A stretch of 42,363 bases of DNA from Desulfuromonas sp. TF (GTDB lineage Bacteria > Desulfobacterota > Desulfuromonadia > Desulfuromonadales > ATBO01). The translations under genes were made by a program, and so were the position numbers. The number at the start of each line of letters is the position of its first letter. Within the stretch, counting starts at the first letter, position 1. The DNA lies in the NCBI RefSeq assembly GCF_000472285.1, contig NZ_KI421415.1, positions 174,582 through 216,944 of the forward strand, in the 5' to 3' direction. The notes below the pieces were generated by a model. That model was not told the origin of the DNA, made no database searches, and saw only the letters and a list, made by a program, of their open reading frames with translations. Below are positions 8,317-16,503 of the stretch, piece by piece.

Positions 8317-8721
8317 CTATTTGACGATCACCTGTTTGTCGGTCACCTTGAGGATGACGATCACCAGCAGAACGATGACCAGAATCGCGATCACCGCTCC
8401 GAGAATGCCGCCCTCCCCCAGGCTTTCCGAGAGGGAGGCCAGCTGGTGAAGCTGCTCATCGCTCAGGGTCGGAAGCTTGGCGGACACCTCTTCGGGGCTC
8501 AAACCGTAATCGGCAAGCCGCTGAACAACCACTTCCCGCTCCAGGGTCTGACGGATCGTTTCGATCTCCGCCTCCCTTTGCATCAGGGACTCCCCGCCGG
8601 AGAGGCGACTTTCGATCAGCGATGCGCTGCCGTTCGCCGGGATCAGGGAAAGACAGCAGAACGCGAAGAGCACCATCCAGCATATGCGGATATCAAGAAC
8701 CCAACGACTTCTGTCGTACAT
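8317..8721 (-). CDS. PA2779-family small membrane protein, copy 1
   Basis: This is a 134-residue protein of the same length and plan as its downstream paralogue: hydrophobic N-terminal segment with SLIPANG, charged middle region with IRQTLEREVVVQRL and PEEVSAKLPTLSDEQL, and a C-terminal transmembrane helix. Unlike the second copy it has GEGG just before that helix, a double-glycine resembling C39 cleavage sites. The start is the ATG at 8721, six bases after GGAGG; an ATG two codons earlier abuts the ribosome site and an even longer in-frame extension crosses the promoter. It is the first gene of the four-gene operon. Function is unknown. Confidence 0.85.
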   Translation of the reverse strand: MYDRSRWVLDIRICWMVLFAFCCLSLIPANGSASLIESRLSGGESLMQREAEIETIRQTLEREVVVQRLADYGLSPEEVSAKLPTLSDEQLHQLASLSESLGEGGILGAVIAILVIVLLVIVILKVTDKQVIVK

Positions 8722-8765
8722 GATCATCCTCCGAATATAGGAATAATGTATAATCGTGTGTTTAC

Positions 8766-8793
8766 ATTCTAGCTGAAAAGAAGCTGCCTGCAA
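8766..8793 (-). promoter_or_regulatory. Sigma-70 promoter of the PA2779/PA2778 operon
   Basis: On the minus strand TTGCAG (8793-8788), 16 bases, then TAGAAT (8771-8766). It would give a leader of roughly 38 bases before the ATG at 8721. It diverges from the dnaJ-like promoter. Confidence 0.6.
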
Positions 8794-8828
8794 GTTCTCC
8801 ATCGGAGAAGCCTTTTTATCCTCCCACC

Positions 8829-8857
8829 TTGACGGGTTCTCCCGCGCTAACTATATT
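8829..8857 (+). promoter_or_regulatory. Sigma-70 promoter of the dnaJ-like gene
   Basis: TTGACG (8829-8834), 17 bases, TATATT (8852-8857). Nearly consensus and optimally spaced, so expression is probably strong and constitutive unless repressed. No heat-shock CIRCE repeat is seen nearby. Confidence 0.7.
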
Positions 8858-8897
8858 GATATCCGAAGATGGATAAATCCGAACTTGAGGAGCATTC

Positions 8898-9794
8898 ATG
8901 GCCAAAGATTATTACGCCGTCCTCGGCGTTCCCCGGGACGCCACCGCCGAGGCCATCAAGAAATCCTATCGAAAACTGGCCCTCAAGTATCACCCGGACA
9001 AGAACCCCGGCGACAAAAAAGCCGAGGAGAAGTTCAAGGAGATTACCGAGGCCTATGCCGTCCTGTCGGACGCGGAGAAGCGTAAGCAGTACGACCAGTT
9101 CGGCGAGACGGGATTTCACCAGAGGTTCTCCCAGGAGGATATTTTCCGCGGCTTCGACGTCGGCGACATCTTTCGAGAATTCGGATTCGGCACCGACGAC
9201 GTTTTCAGCCATGTCTTCGGCGGCGGTTACGGCAGCCGGACGACCTTCCATGGGGCCGGCCAGCCGCGGACCATCAAGGGACAGGATTTCGTCCTCCGCC
9301 TTGCGATCCCCTTTCGCCAGGCGATACTCGGCGGTGAACGGCGCGTCGATTATCGCCGGGACGGACGGGCGGAGCATCTGCAGGTGCGCATCCCGGCAGG
9401 GGTGGAGTCCGGCCAGAAGCTGCGCGTGGGCGGTAAAGGAGGGAAAAGTCCCACCGGCGGCCCTCCCGGAGACCTGTTCCTGGAGATCGAGGTGGATGCC
9501 GACCCGGTTTTTACCCGCGAGGGGAGTGATCTGCTGGTAAGGGTAAAAGTCCCTTTCAGCGGCGTCTGTCTCGGCACGTCCGTCGAAGTCCCCACTCTGG
9601 AGGGCCCCAAAAGGGTCAAGGTCCCCGCCGGAATGGCGGGAGGAGGGAAGATCCGTTTGAAGGGATTCGGGGCTCCTCACCGTAGCAAAGGGGGCAAGGG
9701 GGACCTCTTTGCCATCATCGAAGTGGCGGTGCCGACCACGCTGACCCCGGCGCAGAAGGCTCTGGTGGAAAAGCTGAGAGACGAGGGGCTCTAA
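8898..9794 (+). CDS. DnaJ/CbpA-type co-chaperone without zinc finger
   Basis: This is a 298-residue type II J-protein that would stimulate DnaK ATPase and deliver substrates. The J domain (1-70) has the HPD motif at H32-D34. A Gly/Phe-rich stretch (about 75-115, [16 protein letters not shown]) follows. The C-terminal substrate-binding beta-domains run from about 120 to the end ([47 protein letters not shown]; each shown only as a short landmark). The four CxxCxGxG zinc motifs of DnaJ are missing, so CbpA-like is the better name. GAGGAG precedes the ATG. It has its own promoter and is transcribed away from the PA2779/PA2778 operon. Confidence 0.93.
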   Translation: MAKDYYAVLGVPRDATAEAIKKSYRKLALKYHPDKNPGDKKAEEKFKEITEAYAVLSDAEKRKQYDQFGETGFHQRFSQEDIFRGFDVGDIFREFGFGTDDVFSHVFGGGYGSRTTFHGAGQPRTIKGQDFVLRLAIPFRQAILGGERRVDYRRDGRAEHLQVRIPAGVESGQKLRVGGKGGKSPTGGPPGDLFLEIEVDADPVFTREGSDLLVRVKVPFSGVCLGTSVEVPTLEGPKRVKVPAGMAGGGKIRLKGFGAPHRSKGGKGDLFAIIEVAVPTTLTPAQKALVEKLRDEGL

Positions 9795-9981
9795 AAAGAG
9801 GCCGACCACGCTTACCCGGCTCAAATTCCTTTTAAAACTTCGGAATTTACGTTATATTGTCGCGTCGACTATAAGTCGCAATTCCCCAGTTAAATCATTT
9901 TCGAGTCGGCGATCTTTTCCGGCCCCGGCCGTCCAGGCGCTGTGCACAAGCCCGAAGGACTTACTGCCCGGAGAAATTGGC

Positions 9982-12804
9982 TTGCCAATACGATACAGCC
10001 TTAATGCGAAGATGACCGGAGCCGTCTTCCTGCTGGTGGCGAGCCTTCTTCTGGCCGTCGGTTTCAGTGCTCTCCGGTTTTTCGAATCCAGATTCGTAGA
10101 GACCATTTCCAGAAACCAGCTTACCCTGGTGACCAGTGTCGCCGAGCAGATCGACGAACAGATCTCCCTGGCCCAGAACACCATCGTTCGTGCTGCCGCC
10201 GCAATCCCTCCGGAAAGCCTCCGCGATTCCGACTTCGCCCAGGAGATACTGGACACCCGGGTGGAGGTGATCCGAACGATATTCGACAACGGAATCTTCC
10301 TTTTTTCCGCAGACGGAAGACTGGTGGCGGAAACTCCCTACCTGCCGAACCGGCGCGGAAAGGATTATTCCTTCCGGAATTATTTCCGGGATACCGTCGC
10401 CGGCATGGCTCCCATCATCTCCGATCCCTATTTCTCCAGCCAGGCGCACAACCATCCCGCTCTCAACTTCACCGCTCCGATTAAGGATGCCGACGGCCGA
10501 CTCGTCGGCGTCCTGGCCGGCAGTCTGGACCTGACCCGGGAGAACATTCTGGGACGCCTCCGGGATGTCCGTATCGGGGAGACGGGGTATCTCTACCTCT
10601 ATAATACCGACCGGATGATGATCATGCACCCGGACCCGTCCCGCATCCTGCGTCAGGACGTCCCGCCCGGTGCAAATGTTCTTTTCGACCACGCCATCGA
10701 AGGTTTTGAGGGGAGCGGAGAAACGGTCAACAGCCGGGGCCTTCACTTCCTGGCCACCTTCAAGCATCTCAGAAACGTCAACTGGATTCTCGCCGCCAAC
10801 TATCCCTGGTCAGAGGCTTTCGCCGCCGTTCAGAGGGCCCGCCTTCTGTTTGCTGCGGGCATGGTACTAGCGCTGGGGTTTTCCACCCTGCTTGTCTGGC
10901 TGACAATGCGACGGTTGACCCACCCTCTTCGAGAGTTCATCGGCCATGTCCGCAAAATATCCACCGGCGAGAACACCCGGGAGCCGCTCCGGGTCAGGAC
11001 CCGGGACGAGATCGCCCTTCTGGCGGAAGCGTTCAATCAGCTGATGGTTGAAACCGATGAGCAAAAGCGGATCGTTCAGAATCAACTGACTTTTCTCCAG
11101 AACCTGCTCGACACCATACCCAATCCCGTCTACTACAAGAGTACCGAGGGTGTATACCTTGGATGCAACCGCGCCTTCGAACAGGTTCACGGCCGATCCC
11201 GGAATGAGATCGTCGGCCGGACGGTTCACGATGTCGCCGACGCGGCGCAGGCGGCTGCCTACGCGGCCTCCGACCGGGAACTTTTCCACCAGGAGGCGGG
11301 GGATTTCCAGATCTTTGAACATACGATGACTTATGCGGACAGCTCACGACGCAATGTTCTTTTTTACAAGGCCGTATTCCATAATGCCTCCGGCGAGCCT
11401 GCTGGGATGGTCGGAACTATCCTCGATATCACCCAGCGAAAGGCGATCGAGCTTGCCCTGAACGAGCAGCGGGAATTCACTGAAAATCTGCTGCAGAATT
11501 CGGCGGTCCCCTGTTTCGTGCTCGACAGAAACCACACGGTCCTCAACTGGACGCGCGCCTGCGAAGAGCTCACCGGCATTTCCATCACCGAGGTCCTTGG
11601 TACCAGTCAGCACTGGAAGGCTTTCTATCCGGTGAAGCGCCCCTGCCTTGCCGACCTGATTCTTGACGACCGCCTTGAGCAGACGCTCGATCTTTACGAA
11701 AGCTATGCCAACTCGCCTCTGATACCAGACGGTCTGCAGGCGGAAGGATGGTTCCCGAATATCGGCGGCAAGCGCCGCTACCTTCTCTTCGAGGCGGCGC
11801 CGATCCGTAACCAGAAGGGCGAAATCATCGCCGTCATTGAAACCCTGCACGACCTGACCCACGTCAAGCAGGTAGAGGAGGCCCTCCAGGAAAGCGAAGC
11901 CAGCTATCGGACCCTTATCGAACGCCTGCCTGATGCCATTCTTGTCCACCGGGGGGGCACAATCGTCTTCGGAAATCACGAGGCGAGCCGGCTTTTCGCA
12001 TCCTCAACACCGGAAGATCTGGAAGGGGCGGAGATCCAGGACCTCGTTCATCCCGATTTCCGCGAGACCTTTGGGGAAGGCATCACTCTTGTTGAAGATC
12101 AGCGGGAAAACAAGGAATACACGGAAGGGAAAATCATGCGCCTGGACGGCACGGCCATCGACATCGAAGCGGCTTCCACACCCGTCTTTTACGAAGGCCG
12201 CTGGTCAGTGCAGACTATTCTACGGGACATCACCGAGCGAAAGGAGCTGCAGGAGAAAATCTGGCGCCAGGCCAACTTCGACCCCCTGACGGGGATTCCC
12301 AACCGCCTGCTCTTCCAGGACCGCCTGCAGCAGAATCTGGACCGGGCCGAACGGGAAAAGTACCATGTCGCCCTTCTTTTCATCGACCTCGATCATTTCA
12401 AGGAAATTAATGACACCCTGGGGCATGATGCGGGGGATGAACTGCTCCGGCAGACGGCTTCAAGGCTCTGCGGTCTGTTGCGCAAAACCGATACGATCGC
12501 CCGCATGGGAGGGGATGAATTCACAGTCATCATGCCCCGGGTTGTCGAGCCTCCGCACGTCAGCGCCGTGGCGCAGCGCATCCTGGCCGTGCTGGACGAT
12601 CCGTTTCAGCTCCCCGGCGGCGAAGGACGTATCTCCGCCTCCATCGGCATTGCTTTTTATCCCGAGGACGGCACCGATACCGCCACCTTGATGAAAAAGG
12701 CCGACCTGGCCATGTACCGGGCCAAGGAGAGCGGCCGGAAAGCCTTCAGCTTCTACTCTTCAGAAATAATTATCCAGGATGAGCCGGCCCCTTCCTACCC
12801 GTAA
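9982..12804 (+). CDS. dCache-HAMP-PAS(x3)-GGDEF diguanylate cyclase
   Basis: This is a 940-residue membrane sensor. A transmembrane segment (about 12-30), a periplasmic double-Cache domain (about 35-280, with YFRDTVAGMAPIISDPYF), a second transmembrane segment (about 286-305) and a HAMP domain come first. Three PAS-like segments (about 370-485, 495-625, 635-745) and a GGDEF domain with GGDEF at residue 843 and RxxD five residues earlier follow. It should make c-di-GMP from GTP with product feedback. There is no EAL domain. The TTG start at 9982 is supported by GGAG eight bases before it; the next candidate is an ATG ten codons later. The 3' end overlaps the convergent small gene by ten bases. 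The signal is unknown. Confidence 0.92.
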   Translation: MPIRYSLNAKMTGAVFLLVASLLLAVGFSALRFFESRFVETISRNQLTLVTSVAEQIDEQISLAQNTIVRAAAAIPPESLRDSDFAQEILDTRVEVIRTIFDNGIFLFSADGRLVAETPYLPNRRGKDYSFRNYFRDTVAGMAPIISDPYFSSQAHNHPALNFTAPIKDADGRLVGVLAGSLDLTRENILGRLRDVRIGETGYLYLYNTDRMMIMHPDPSRILRQDVPPGANVLFDHAIEGFEGSGETVNSRGLHFLATFKHLRNVNWILAANYPWSEAFAAVQRARLLFAAGMVLALGFSTLLVWLTMRRLTHPLREFIGHVRKISTGENTREPLRVRTRDEIALLAEAFNQLMVETDEQKRIVQNQLTFLQNLLDTIPNPVYYKSTEGVYLGCNRAFEQVHGRSRNEIVGRTVHDVADAAQAAAYAASDRELFHQEAGDFQIFEHTMTYADSSRRNVLFYKAVFHNASGEPAGMVGTILDITQRKAIELALNEQREFTENLLQNSAVPCFVLDRNHTVLNWTRACEELTGISITEVLGTSQHWKAFYPVKRPCLADLILDDRLEQTLDLYESYANSPLIPDGLQAEGWFPNIGGKRRYLLFEAAPIRNQKGEIIAVIETLHDLTHVKQVEEALQESEASYRTLIERLPDAILVHRGGTIVFGNHEASRLFASSTPEDLEGAEIQDLVHPDFRETFGEGITLVEDQRENKEYTEGKIMRLDGTAIDIEAASTPVFYEGRWSVQTILRDITERKELQEKIWRQANFDPLTGIPNRLLFQDRLQQNLDRAEREKYHVALLFIDLDHFKEINDTLGHDAGDELLRQTASRLCGLLRKTDTIARMGGDEFTVIMPRVVEPPHVSAVAQRILAVLDDPFQLPGGEGRISASIGIAFYPEDGTDTATLMKKADLAMYRAKESGRKAFSFYSSEIIIQDEPAPSYP

Positions 12805-12980
12805 AACTCCCGACAGTACATCATCCCCAGAGTTCCCCGGCTTGCCAGACACCGCTGACACAGCTCGCCGGCATCCTCATAAAGTTCCCGGGCCAGAAAT
12901 GCACCGGCCTCCTGGGCCGGGTCGGCAGCGGCTGCTTCCGGATCAAAGGGCTGAGCGCAGACCTTGCACTCTTTCTTCAT
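12795..12980 (-). CDS. Small four-cysteine protein in the heme cluster
   Basis: This is a 61-residue protein with two CxxC pairs (C5/C8 and C41/C44) plus C56, separated by an acidic, alanine-rich helix. The arrangement suggests a zinc ribbon or a small metal or redox centre. GAGG lies eight bases before the ATG, and it starts only 24 bases after the hemH stop on the same strand, so it is likely co-transcribed with hemE and hemH. I do not recognise a named family. Its 3' end overlaps the end of the convergent diguanylate cyclase gene by ten bases. Confidence 0.75.
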   Translation of the reverse strand: MKKECKVCAQPFDPEAAAADPAQEAGAFLARELYEDAGELCQRCLASRGTLGMMYCREFYG

Positions 12981-13004
12981 TCTGAAAACCTCAATTTTCC
13001 GGAT

Positions 13005-13982
13005 TCATTTGTTTCGATCCAGATGGTCGGTCACCAGCGCCGCCATGGCGCCGATGAAATCGGGATGGTCATTGAGAGAGGGCATCCGATGAAAGTGGCG
13101 GATTCCCTGTTTGCGTGCATGATCCAGGTATTCGATGTCGATCTCGTGAAGAGTTTCGATGTGATCGGAGACAAAGGAGATGGGAACCATCAGAACCGCT
13201 TCGACTCCGTCGGTGGCCAGACGGTCCAGCACCTCGACCGTATCCGGCTCCATCCAGCGAACCGGCCCGCTGCGACTCTGGAATCCGAGGTGCCAGTTTC
13301 GCTCCCCGACCCTCTGCATCGTCCCCTTGACCGTGGACAGAACATGTTCCAGATAGGGATCGCCGCGGTCGATGAACTTCTGCGGCAGGGCATGTGCGGA
13401 AAAAAGGATCTGCACCCGGTCGTGCATTTCGGCGGGAAATTTCGCCAGACCTTCCCGCACCCGTCTCGCCAGCGCATCGAGATATCCGGGCCAGTCATAC
13501 CAGTGCTCGATCACCGAGTACTTCAGCGAAGGATGCACCGAGGCGACGGCGCGGCGAAAATCATTGAGGCTGCTCCCTGTCGTGGCGCCGGTAAAATGAG
13601 GATACATGGAGAGGACTACGGCCCGTTCCACGCCGTCGGCGGCCATCCGGCGCAGAGTCTCCCGGGCATCGGGATGCCAGTAGCGCATGGCAACATAGGG
13701 GCGGAAAGCCGGGCCCATCTCCGTCGCAATCGCCCGGGCCTGCAGATTCGTCCATTTCAGCAGGGGTGAGCTGCCGCCGATGATCCGGTAGTTTTCCCGA
13801 ACACGCCTGGCTCGAAAATGTGAGATCAGACGGGCAAAGGGACGCTGCAGCATCGCGCCGAGGGGCAGATGGATCAGATCTCGATCCGAGAAAAGATTGT
13901 ACAGGAAAGGTTCGATGGAATCGAGCGAATCGGGGCCGCCCATATTGAGCAGCACCAGCCCGGTAGAGTTTTCAGGGTCCAT
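13005..13982 (-). CDS. hemH: Ferrochelatase
   Basis: This is a 325-residue enzyme that inserts ferrous iron into a porphyrin at the end of heme synthesis. The N-terminal GLVLLNMGGPDSLD and FSDRDLIHLP stretches are very like protoporphyrin ferrochelatases of the human type rather than the Gram-positive coproporphyrin type. The catalytic His lies in MYPHFTGATTGSS, and the conserved acidic residue lies in FVSDHIETLHEID. The ATG at 13982 has only a weak ribosome site (CGGAT). It follows hemE by 89 bases that hold an 18-base inverted repeat. It probably is cytoplasmic or peripheral at the inner membrane. Confidence 0.95.
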   Translation of the reverse strand: MDPENSTGLVLLNMGGPDSLDSIEPFLYNLFSDRDLIHLPLGAMLQRPFARLISHFRARRVRENYRIIGGSSPLLKWTNLQARAIATEMGPAFRPYVAMRYWHPDARETLRRMAADGVERAVVLSMYPHFTGATTGSSLNDFRRAVASVHPSLKYSVIEHWYDWPGYLDALARRVREGLAKFPAEMHDRVQILFSAHALPQKFIDRGDPYLEHVLSTVKGTMQRVGERNWHLGFQSRSGPVRWMEPDTVEVLDRLATDGVEAVLMVPISFVSDHIETLHEIDIEYLDHARKQGIRHFHRMPSLNDHPDFIGAMAALVTDHLDRNK

Positions 13983-14003
13983 AAAATCCGTTAGACGTTA
14001 GAA

Positions 14004-14067
14004 GTGAGAGGTGAGAGGTAAAAACCCGAGAGAGGTCACATCTTGCGTCTTACCTCTCACCTCTCAC
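14004..14067. repeat. 18-base inverted repeat between hemE and hemH
   Basis: GTGAGAGGTGAGAGGTAA at 14004-14021 and its exact complement at 14050-14067 flank a 28-base loop. Each arm is itself a tandem repeat of GTGAGAG words. It sits directly after the hemE stop and could fold strongly in the hemE-hemH mRNA. There is no T-run as in an intrinsic terminator, so I class it as an intergenic repeat that may affect mRNA processing or stability. Confidence 0.75.
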
Positions 14068-14071
14068 CTTG

Positions 14072-15100
14072 TTACTTGCTGCTCAAGCGGTGCACGCACT
14101 CGACCATGAACCGGGCGTGCTCGGGATCGACGGTGGGAAGAATGCCGTGGCCGAGATTGAAAATATGCCCCGGGCGGCCGGCGTTCTCGTCGAGAATCCG
14201 CTTCACCTCTTTCTCGATGTGCGCCTTGGGAGCATAGAGGACCGTCGGATCGAGGTTCCCCTGGACGGCGATTTCGGCACCGAGAATATCCCGCGCTTTT
14301 CCCAGGGAGATGTGCCAGTCGAGTCCAACAACGTCGCTGCCGGCTTTCCTGACCACATCGAGCATGGTGCCGGCCCCTTTGACGAAATGGATGACGGGGA
14401 TACCGTCGCGGTCAAGGCCGTCGATAAGTTTCCTGGTATAGGGAAGGATGTACCTTTCGTAATCCAAAGGAGAAACGATCCCTCCCCAAGTGTCGAAAAT
14501 CTGGATTGCCTGGGCGCCCGCCGCGATCTGAGCGTTGAGGTACTGGCGGTCCATTTCGGTGATCTTGTCCATGAGCGCCGCGTAGAGCTCCGGCTCTCCG
14601 TACATCATGCGCTTGATCTGGGCGAAGTCCTTGCTCCCCTTCCCTTCGACCATGTAGCAGGCCAGAGTAAAAGGGGCCCCGCCGAAGCCGATCAGCGGAA
14701 CGCGCCCTTCGAACTCGCGGCGCAGGATCCTGATCGTCTCCAGGACGTAGGGGACGTCCTCCTCCATTACCGGAATGCGCAGCGCATCGATATCGGCTTT
14801 GGTGCGCACCGGATTTTCAAAGACCGGCCCGGGAACGAAATCGAGCTTGAGCCCCATCGGCTCCACCGGGGTAAGGATGTCGGAGAAGAGGATGGCGGCA
14901 TCGGCGCCGAGATAGTCGATCGGCTGGATGGTGACTTCGGCGGCCAGCTCGGGGGTCTTGCACAGCTCGAGAAAGCTGACTTTCCTGCGCACTTCCATGT
15001 ACTGGGGAAGATAGCGGCCGGCCTGGCGCATCAGCCAGACGGGAGTGCGATCGACGGGCTGGCCCCAACAGGCCTTGATGAAATCGTATTCGGTGGTCAT
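14072..15100 (-). CDS. hemE: Uroporphyrinogen decarboxylase
   Basis: This is a 342-residue enzyme, the usual family length, that removes four carboxyl groups from uroporphyrinogen III to give coproporphyrinogen III. The signature MRQAGRYLPQY is near residue 24, FSDILTP near residue 73, and GFGGAPFTLACYM in the middle. AGGAGG lies nine bases before the ATG. It lies between the radical-SAM gene and hemH on the same strand. The 92-base gap upstream is largely filled by a REP-like twin hairpin. Confidence 0.96.
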   Translation of the reverse strand: MTTEYDFIKACWGQPVDRTPVWLMRQAGRYLPQYMEVRRKVSFLELCKTPELAAEVTIQPIDYLGADAAILFSDILTPVEPMGLKLDFVPGPVFENPVRTKADIDALRIPVMEEDVPYVLETIRILRREFEGRVPLIGFGGAPFTLACYMVEGKGSKDFAQIKRMMYGEPELYAALMDKITEMDRQYLNAQIAAGAQAIQIFDTWGGIVSPLDYERYILPYTRKLIDGLDRDGIPVIHFVKGAGTMLDVVRKAGSDVVGLDWHISLGKARDILGAEIAVQGNLDPTVLYAPKAHIEKEVKRILDENAGRPGHIFNLGHGILPTVDPEHARFMVECVHRLSSK

Positions 15101-15138
15101 TTAAAAAATCCTCCTGTGGGAATTGATGGCAATAATCT

Positions 15139-15186
15139 GTAGGGGCAGGGTTCCCCTGCCCTGGGGCGGGGCGACCCCGCCCCTAC
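15139..15186. repeat. REP-like twin-hairpin element
   Basis: Perfect 8-base outer ends (GTAGGGGC at 15139-15146 and its complement at 15179-15186) enclose two GC-rich hairpins: GGGCAGGG-TTC-CCCTGCCC (15143-15161) and GGGGCGGGG-CGA-CCCCGCCCC (15163-15183). This is the plan of dispersed REP/BIME-type elements. It lies in the leader region between the radical-SAM gene and hemE. No cognate transposase is in the window. Confidence 0.7.
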
Positions 15187-15192
15187 GTCAAA

Positions 15193-16302
15193 TCATTTCG
15201 CCGCGTTTTCCGCCGCTTCCTTCTCCATCCGTTTGCGGGTGCGCTCCGGAATGTAATTGCAGAAAGGCTCCTCGGCCATGTAGTCGCCGTAGACCGCGTC
15301 GGCCCGTGCCCGACAGCCGCCGCAGACGTTGACGAATTCGCACTCGCCGCACTTGCCGCTGTACTTCTTGAAGTCACGCAGATCGTTGAAGACCTTGGAG
15401 TTGAACCAGAGATCGCGGAAAGGGACCTGCTTAACGTTGCCGACGGAGGAGTGAAAATAGGAACAGGGCTTGAGATTGCCGAAGCAGTCGATAAGACAGA
15501 TGGTCTGCGCGGCGATGCACCCCTTACCGCCTCCGGTGGAGAAGGTGAGCGAGCGACGCTCGAAGGCGACCCCTTCGGCCTTGGCCATCTGCGGCACGAT
15601 CCGGTAGTAGTGAGGCGCGCAGGTGGGGCGCATGAGAATCTCGCTCTCCTCCTTCTCCTGCCTGTAGTGCCAGGCCAGGATCTCCTCGTAGTCCTCTTTG
15701 GAGATGAGCTCGTTCATGATCTCCTCGCCACGGCCGGTGGGGACGATCATGAACATGTACCAGGCGGTCGCCCCCAGCCCCTTGGCCGTCCGGAAGGTGG
15801 CACCGATATCGTGCTGGTTGCGCCTGGTGAAGGAGGAGTTGACGAGGAACTTGATGCCGTTGCGTTTGAGGGTCTCGGCGCCGCGCACCACCCCGTCGAA
15901 AGCGCCGGGGCAGCTGCGGAAATCGTCGTGCACGGCGGCGTTTGAGCCATCGAGGGAGAGGGAGACCATCTTGATGTCGGCCTCCTTCATCTGCCGGCAT
16001 ACCTCTTCGGTGATGAGGGTCCCGTTGGTGGCCATGCACATGCGCAGCCCCTTGGAGGTTCCATAGCGGGCGATCTCGAAAATATCCTTGCGCATCAGCG
16101 GTTCGCCGCCGGAGAGAACCATGACAGGCTTGGAGATTTCGCAGATGTCGTCGATCAGCTTGAAGGCTTCATCGGTGGTGAAATCCCCTTCCGAGGAATC
16201 CAAGTCGGAGGAGCAGCGGCAGTGCACGCAATTGAGATTACAACGCTGGGTGGTTTCCCAGGCAAGCCACTTGGGAATATACTGTTCAGTATTTGCGGAC
16301 AT
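15193..16302 (-). CDS. Radical SAM/SPASM protein of the heme (AhbD/NirJ-like) group
   Basis: This is a 369-residue radical-SAM enzyme. The 4Fe-4S site that cleaves S-adenosylmethionine is CNLNCVHC (C21, C25, C28), followed by the SAM-binding VLSGGEPLM. The C-terminal SPASM region (about 260-350) is rich in cysteines ([29 protein letters not shown]), consistent with a further Fe-S cluster. Length, SPASM plan and position directly upstream of hemE and hemH suggest a tetrapyrrole-modifying enzyme such as heme synthase AhbD or its relative NirJ, but a peptide-modifying SPASM enzyme cannot be excluded by motif alone. AAGGAG lies five bases before the ATG. No precursor peptide gene is seen next to it. 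Confidence 0.85.
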   Translation of the reverse strand: MSANTEQYIPKWLAWETTQRCNLNCVHCRCSSDLDSSEGDFTTDEAFKLIDDICEISKPVMVLSGGEPLMRKDIFEIARYGTSKGLRMCMATNGTLITEEVCRQMKEADIKMVSLSLDGSNAAVHDDFRSCPGAFDGVVRGAETLKRNGIKFLVNSSFTRRNQHDIGATFRTAKGLGATAWYMFMIVPTGRGEEIMNELISKEDYEEILAWHYRQEKEESEILMRPTCAPHYYRIVPQMAKAEGVAFERRSLTFSTGGGKGCIAAQTICLIDCFGNLKPCSYFHSSVGNVKQVPFRDLWFNSKVFNDLRDFKKYSGKCGECEFVNVCGGCRARADAVYGDYMAEEPFCNYIPERTRKRMEKEAAENAAK

Positions 16303-16335
16303 TTCAACTCCTTGGCGAGGGTTGCGCCGTTTGAT

Positions 16336-16349
16336 GCAAGAAACTTACC
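16336..16349 (-). promoter_or_regulatory. Possible sigma-54 promoter of the radical-SAM gene
   Basis: On the minus strand CGGTAAG-N4-TTGCA has the essential GG-N10-GC spacing (GG at 16349-16348, GC at 16337-16336). The -12 box is perfect; the -24 box is only partly like TGGCACG. It would start transcription near 16324, about 20 bases before the ATG, with the ribosome site between. Confidence 0.35.
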
Positions 16350-16503
16350 GGGGCCACTTTACACCAGAACGAGCCGAAAAGACAAGGATTCACGCCCTCC
16401 GCAGCCCCGATTTTCCGGCCATATGGCCGACCCCCTCCCCGTAAGGGCTACATCACGGCCCCCGAACAGGTGCGACATCCCCGTTTGTTGCTATTCTTTC
16501 CCC

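Noticed and set aside
8847-9824. Minus-strand 325-codon frame over the dnaJ-like gene
   Set aside because: No ribosome site or domain; the plus strand has J-domain and HPD.
9795-9981. c-di-GMP (GEMM) riboswitch before the cyclase gene
   Set aside because: None of the conserved GEMM sequence blocks is present.
14069-15142. Plus-strand 357-codon frame over hemE
   Set aside because: Shadow of hemE, whose minus-strand motifs are unambiguous.
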